Assembly: GCA_033439265.1 (NCBI GenBank) | Contig: JAVTVX010000004.1 | Location: 24,623,201-24,687,200 of the forward strand | Reading direction: 5' to 3' | Origin: Dillenia suffruticosa | Lineage: Eukaryota; Streptophyta; Magnoliopsida; Dilleniales; Dilleniaceae | Length of the DNA stretch: 64,000 bases | Part shown: piece after piece, positions 60,251-64,000 of the stretch | Layout of the letters: every line of letters starts with the position of its first letter | How positions within the stretch are numbered: position 1 is the stretch's first letter | Notes under the pieces: generated by a model | What the model was told of the DNA's origin: nothing | What the model saw: the letters and a program-made list of their open reading frames with translations, nothing else | Database searches by the model: none | Position numbers and translations under genes: made by a program

Positions 60251-61523
60251 AGAACCAAGTGCACATTGCGGCTGAAGCATTTTCAAAGTTCCTACAGCCA
60301 TCATTCATACATTAAATGCGTTTTCATCATTTCCAAATGGGTTAAATCTCCTTTTAACTATTCTCATAGTTCACAGCAAAGTTTAGTTAATTAATGTTTC
60401 TCTTTCCTTATTTTCAAAATTCTCATAATTCCTAGCTTCTTAAATGTTTCTATCTATCTTGGAGTTTTATTCTAGCATAAATAAGTGCTGCCAGATATCA
60501 GACGGAATCCTTCTTCTTGAAATCTCAATACAAGTTTTAGCCATTTGGCATGTTTTCCATAACTTTGCATAGTTCTTTTCATCTAGTGAACGATATCACT
60601 CTCATACATCTTCTTGAACGATATCAAGGCATTTCCTACTAAGCTTATACTGCGACACTACTTATGGAGTTCTTGTAAGTGCTTATGGGCTTTAATCAAT
60701 TGTTTTCATGAAAATCTTATGATATTTCAGAGCATTTTACAGAAATATTTCAGTTACAAAAATCTTCACTCTAATTAATATATGTGACTTTTTGAGAGAC
60801 AAAATAGAAAAGAAACACAATGTTTCTTAGCATTCTCTAAGCACATTATAATATTTGTTGACCGCAAAAGTACATGATGGGGAACCCTCCAAAAATTTTA
60901 TCAAAAGTTACAGATAGTAATTAATATAATGTGTAAGGAAGTTTGATGATTCTCAAATTCTTTTTCTTGCAAGTGTTTTTTCAATTCGTTGGACTGCTAC
61001 AAATTAACATACAAAAGATGAGTGTAAAAGAGATTAGAATACTAAGACAGCAGAAGAAATGATAATTTTAGAGTAAATTAGGAGTATGACCAATAGTAGA
61101 TAGGAAAAAATAAAATACATTAAGATGGTCCACACATGTTTAAACAAGACTGCTTGATGCCCTTGGTAGAAGAATTATAGCATATAAGTTGAAAGTGCTT
61201 CAAGAAATAAAGGAAGACCTACAATGTGAATACCGTTGCCCTTTTTCTTTTTTTTTTTATGTGTAATTATTTTTTTGACTAAAAAAAAGGAATTAAAAAA
61301 AATACAATTTAAAAATAAAAAAAAATAAAATTAAAAGAGATAGATTTTTATCCCTAAAATCATGGAGAAAGAGAGTTAGTTAAAGAAAGAAATTAGATTT
61401 AAGTTAAAAAGATAAATTTAAAATTCTTTCAAATCATCTTAAATCCTAAAATTTCTCTTAGATTTGAAATAAAAAGAGTTGTTGAAGTTTTTTTTTCATG
61501 TTTCAATTGGAGTTAAATTGAGG

Positions 61524-61565
<42 letters not shown>

Positions 61566-64000
61566 TTGGAAGTAAGCAGGAAATTTGAGAATTTGGGAGA
61601 AATTCTTGAGTGATTCTTATTCCTAAAATAGTTTTAGGAAGACTTAAACTTGAGAGAACAAAACTCAATCGGAGAAAAGAGTTACCGGAATCCGGAAATT
61701 CAACCTCTCATTGTTTTTGGACAGTTTCAAGTAACCATTTTTTAGATTTCGATTTCTCTCTCCATAGTGAATATTTTTCTAAGATTTTTAGACAATTGTA
61801 AAGTTGATACTTGGTAGATTAATTGACCTAAGCTGGACCTGGAATTCTCAAAATCATGGAGAAAAATGCACTCAAAAACCCCCTATCACAAATTGGAATA
61901 ATCCAGATTTTTAATTCTGTTTGGAGTAGCCAACTTTAACCGCTTATAACTTTCTCGTCTAAACTCCTTTTCCTATGATTTTTGGAGCATTTGAAAGATC
62001 ATACTTCAGAAAATAATTCATTTTTAGAAAGTAGACTTAGAATCCCATCAGGTGTAGGTCAAAAATCATGTGGAATACCCCCTATCAATCATGTAAAAAC
62101 CAAAAAACAAACTCAGGGTACACCTTCAACTCGATTTTCCGATGACCTAAAGTTGCTGTCAGTGACTCCAATCGATTCTAAAATGATATCCATACTTCCT
62201 ACTTTTAGGTGCAAGTATTAGTTATCTCTTTCTGACACCAGACCACTATGAAAATTGGTGATCAAACTAGCCAAAAAACATCTAGGACACCTTGAATCCC
62301 ACATTGGACAGGAATTTCTACTAGGGTTTATATATATATCAACTTTTTCAACCCCATGTCACAACCTTGGTAACACATGGACCAACTAACTTTTTGACCC
62401 TGACCTGAACCCGACACCTAATGTCACGTGTAATCCACGTGGCAGAGACTGACCGACCATAGAGGGACACGTGATGATAGTTGACCACATGGGTGGTGAC
62501 TCGATACAATGTGACGACTTGATACAATGTGACATGTGGCAAAGTGTGCCATGTGGCACTACGTTGAGCAGCCATGTATATTACATGTGGCTGAAATTGT
62601 ACATTTGGAACAATTAGATATTGAAACGTGACATAGAAAGCCATATGGTAAGATGTGCTTCATTATACAAAAATTTTATATTTTTTGTGTTGTTTCTATC
62701 TTTTTTGTTAGGGATTTTTAAGCCTGATCATGTGTGGAGGACTAGGTAGGACCTAATCACACACAAAATGTGAATATTTGGTTTCTAGGATGTCTTTTCT
62801 CGTATTTCGTTTATTTTGAAAATATTTAAAATTTGGACTAATTTATTCAATTCTACATTTTATTTTATTAATTTAGTTACATTGATTTAGAATTTAAGAA
62901 AACTCGACTTTGTCAATTCATTTAATTTAGTCAAACTTTTGTTTTATAAAGTATTCTTCTCTTTCTGCTATTCGCTATATTATTTTATTTATATTCTAAG
63001 GTGTCAAGTTAGGCTGGTGATAGTGTTGGCCGGTTCAGTAACCCGCCGATACCTTCATGTTGGTAGCATCCTGGGTTAGGGGTGTTATATACAATCCGTA
63101 AATTTTCAACTTAACCATTCACATTGCTATTAATGAATAATAGCCAAATAGGAAGTAAATCAATGGACCCAAATAACCATCTCCAACTAAGTTGGGACCA
63201 AAAGCATTGTTGAGTCGGATGAAGCTATCTCACAAAATAAGAGCGCTTTTATAGATGGTAGTGAAATCTTAGATTTGGGTTTAACTACTACGGCAGTTGT
63301 TGATTATGTAGAAAAATCATTGTGATGTAGGAGAAACTAAAATACCAGAAAGCGTTTAATTTTTTTTAAGGTTTCTATTTGGGATGTTTTTATTTTTTTA
63401 TTTTATTAATTAGAAAGTTTTAATTAATTAAAAAGTTTTTAAAGGTTTTGTCCTAACTAGTGTAAATAGGAAAATAATTGTCATTTACGGATACTGTTCC
63501 TTTTTTTTCTCTTTCAATTTTTTTTTTTTTTTTGGTTTTTTTAAACCTACTTATTTTTCCAACCACAATCACCCAATTATACCCCTAATTATTGGGATCT
63601 AATTTCCTTAAACCCTTCCCCTGTGTCAATTTTTCCCCCAGCAAATCAGATTAATTTTGCAAGATTCAGAAAATATTTTATCTGAAATCAGAATTTTTTT
63701 CCCATTTCCGAAACAAATTAGAATTAATGATTGAGGACTTGACTCAAGTTGTACAAGCCTTCTGACAATGCAAACCCTACAAACAACTCGAGTTTTCAAA
63801 TCTGGAGGCAGAAGAGGAAGTCGGGAATGTGAACCCTTTTCATGAAGCTCAACTTGCAAATCAAGCAGCATTAGGTGGATTAGAAGAGTAGTTACTATAT
63901 GCTCTTCATCAGAATGACAGAGTTCTTTTATTGAAGAGTTTAGATGCAATTTTTGATGAACACAATGTGATAGAAAATTTGATCTTCAAGTGAGGATGGC
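60251..64000. other. No gene recognised; A+T-rich with LTR-like debris
   Basis: The missing phosphoesterase first exon was looked for here and not recognised. 62340-62640 is richer in G+C and holds three ACGTG cores (62426, 62437, 62469) and repeated TGTGACATGTGGC-like strings after a TATATATATATC tract at 62328-62339, which looks like a retrotransposon LTR promoter. A (GA)n tract is at 61526-61559. The minus frame at 63626-63949 has no recognised domain. Confidence 0.35.

Noticed and set aside
63626-63949. Minus-strand frame as the missing N-terminal exon of the phosphoesterase
   Set aside because: It has no signal anchor, no match to the family N-terminus and no suitable donor joining the first exon found.

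Overview
The window is nuclear DNA of a flowering plant, most likely a eudicot. It shows spliced genes with GT-AG introns, a plant P3A proton pump, a plant-specific DVL/RTFL peptide gene, and plant-type retrotransposons and Mutator-like elements in an A+T-rich background. I cannot name the species.

Three host genes are supported. (1) A plasma-membrane-type H+-ATPase on the minus strand (4370-24898) has 21 coding exons. These join without a frame break into a protein of about 950 residues, and the C-terminus is closest to the AHA10/PH5/TT13 branch. One of its introns (9381-17561) has been inflated to 8.2 kb by a decayed copia element nested between an older pair of direct repeats, plus a LINE relic. 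Other introns hold a MITE and local tandem duplications. (2) A very short RTFL/DVL peptide gene of 57 codons lies on the plus strand (37213-37386). (3) A metallophosphoesterase of the Cdc1/Ted1/MPPE1 type lies on the minus strand (38976 to at least 59367). Twelve exons encode about 480 residues, and the N-terminal membrane-anchor exon was not found. Its introns hold a Ty3/gypsy chromovirus (44390-49543) inserted into an older L1-type LINE (49544 to about 52400), a diverged array of about 115-bp units, and other repeats.

Between the proton pump and the peptide gene is a decayed Mutator-like element (about 26250-33900). It carries a MURA transposase relic and a plant mobile domain (PMD) gene relic, both on the minus strand. 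The transposase is interrupted by a 1.5-kb solo-LTR-like insertion with a perfect 5-bp target duplication. The left end has been tandemly duplicated together with flanking host DNA.

The most unusual signal is a family of at least 17 copies of a 25-bp near-perfect palindrome: 12-bp arms around one central base. Copies cluster at the left end of the Mutator-like element, one lies near its right end, and five fill a separate foldback element (36318-36678) about 400 bp upstream of the peptide gene's TATA-like tract. Two arm versions differ by a compensated base pair, which suggests that the dyad itself matters.

The host genes do not form a pathway together. The pump is expected to acidify vacuoles or the apoplast, the peptide to limit polar cell proliferation, and the phosphoesterase to remodel GPI anchors in the ER/Golgi. 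Regions 1-4369 and 60250-64000 hold mostly repeat debris or unrecognised sequence.
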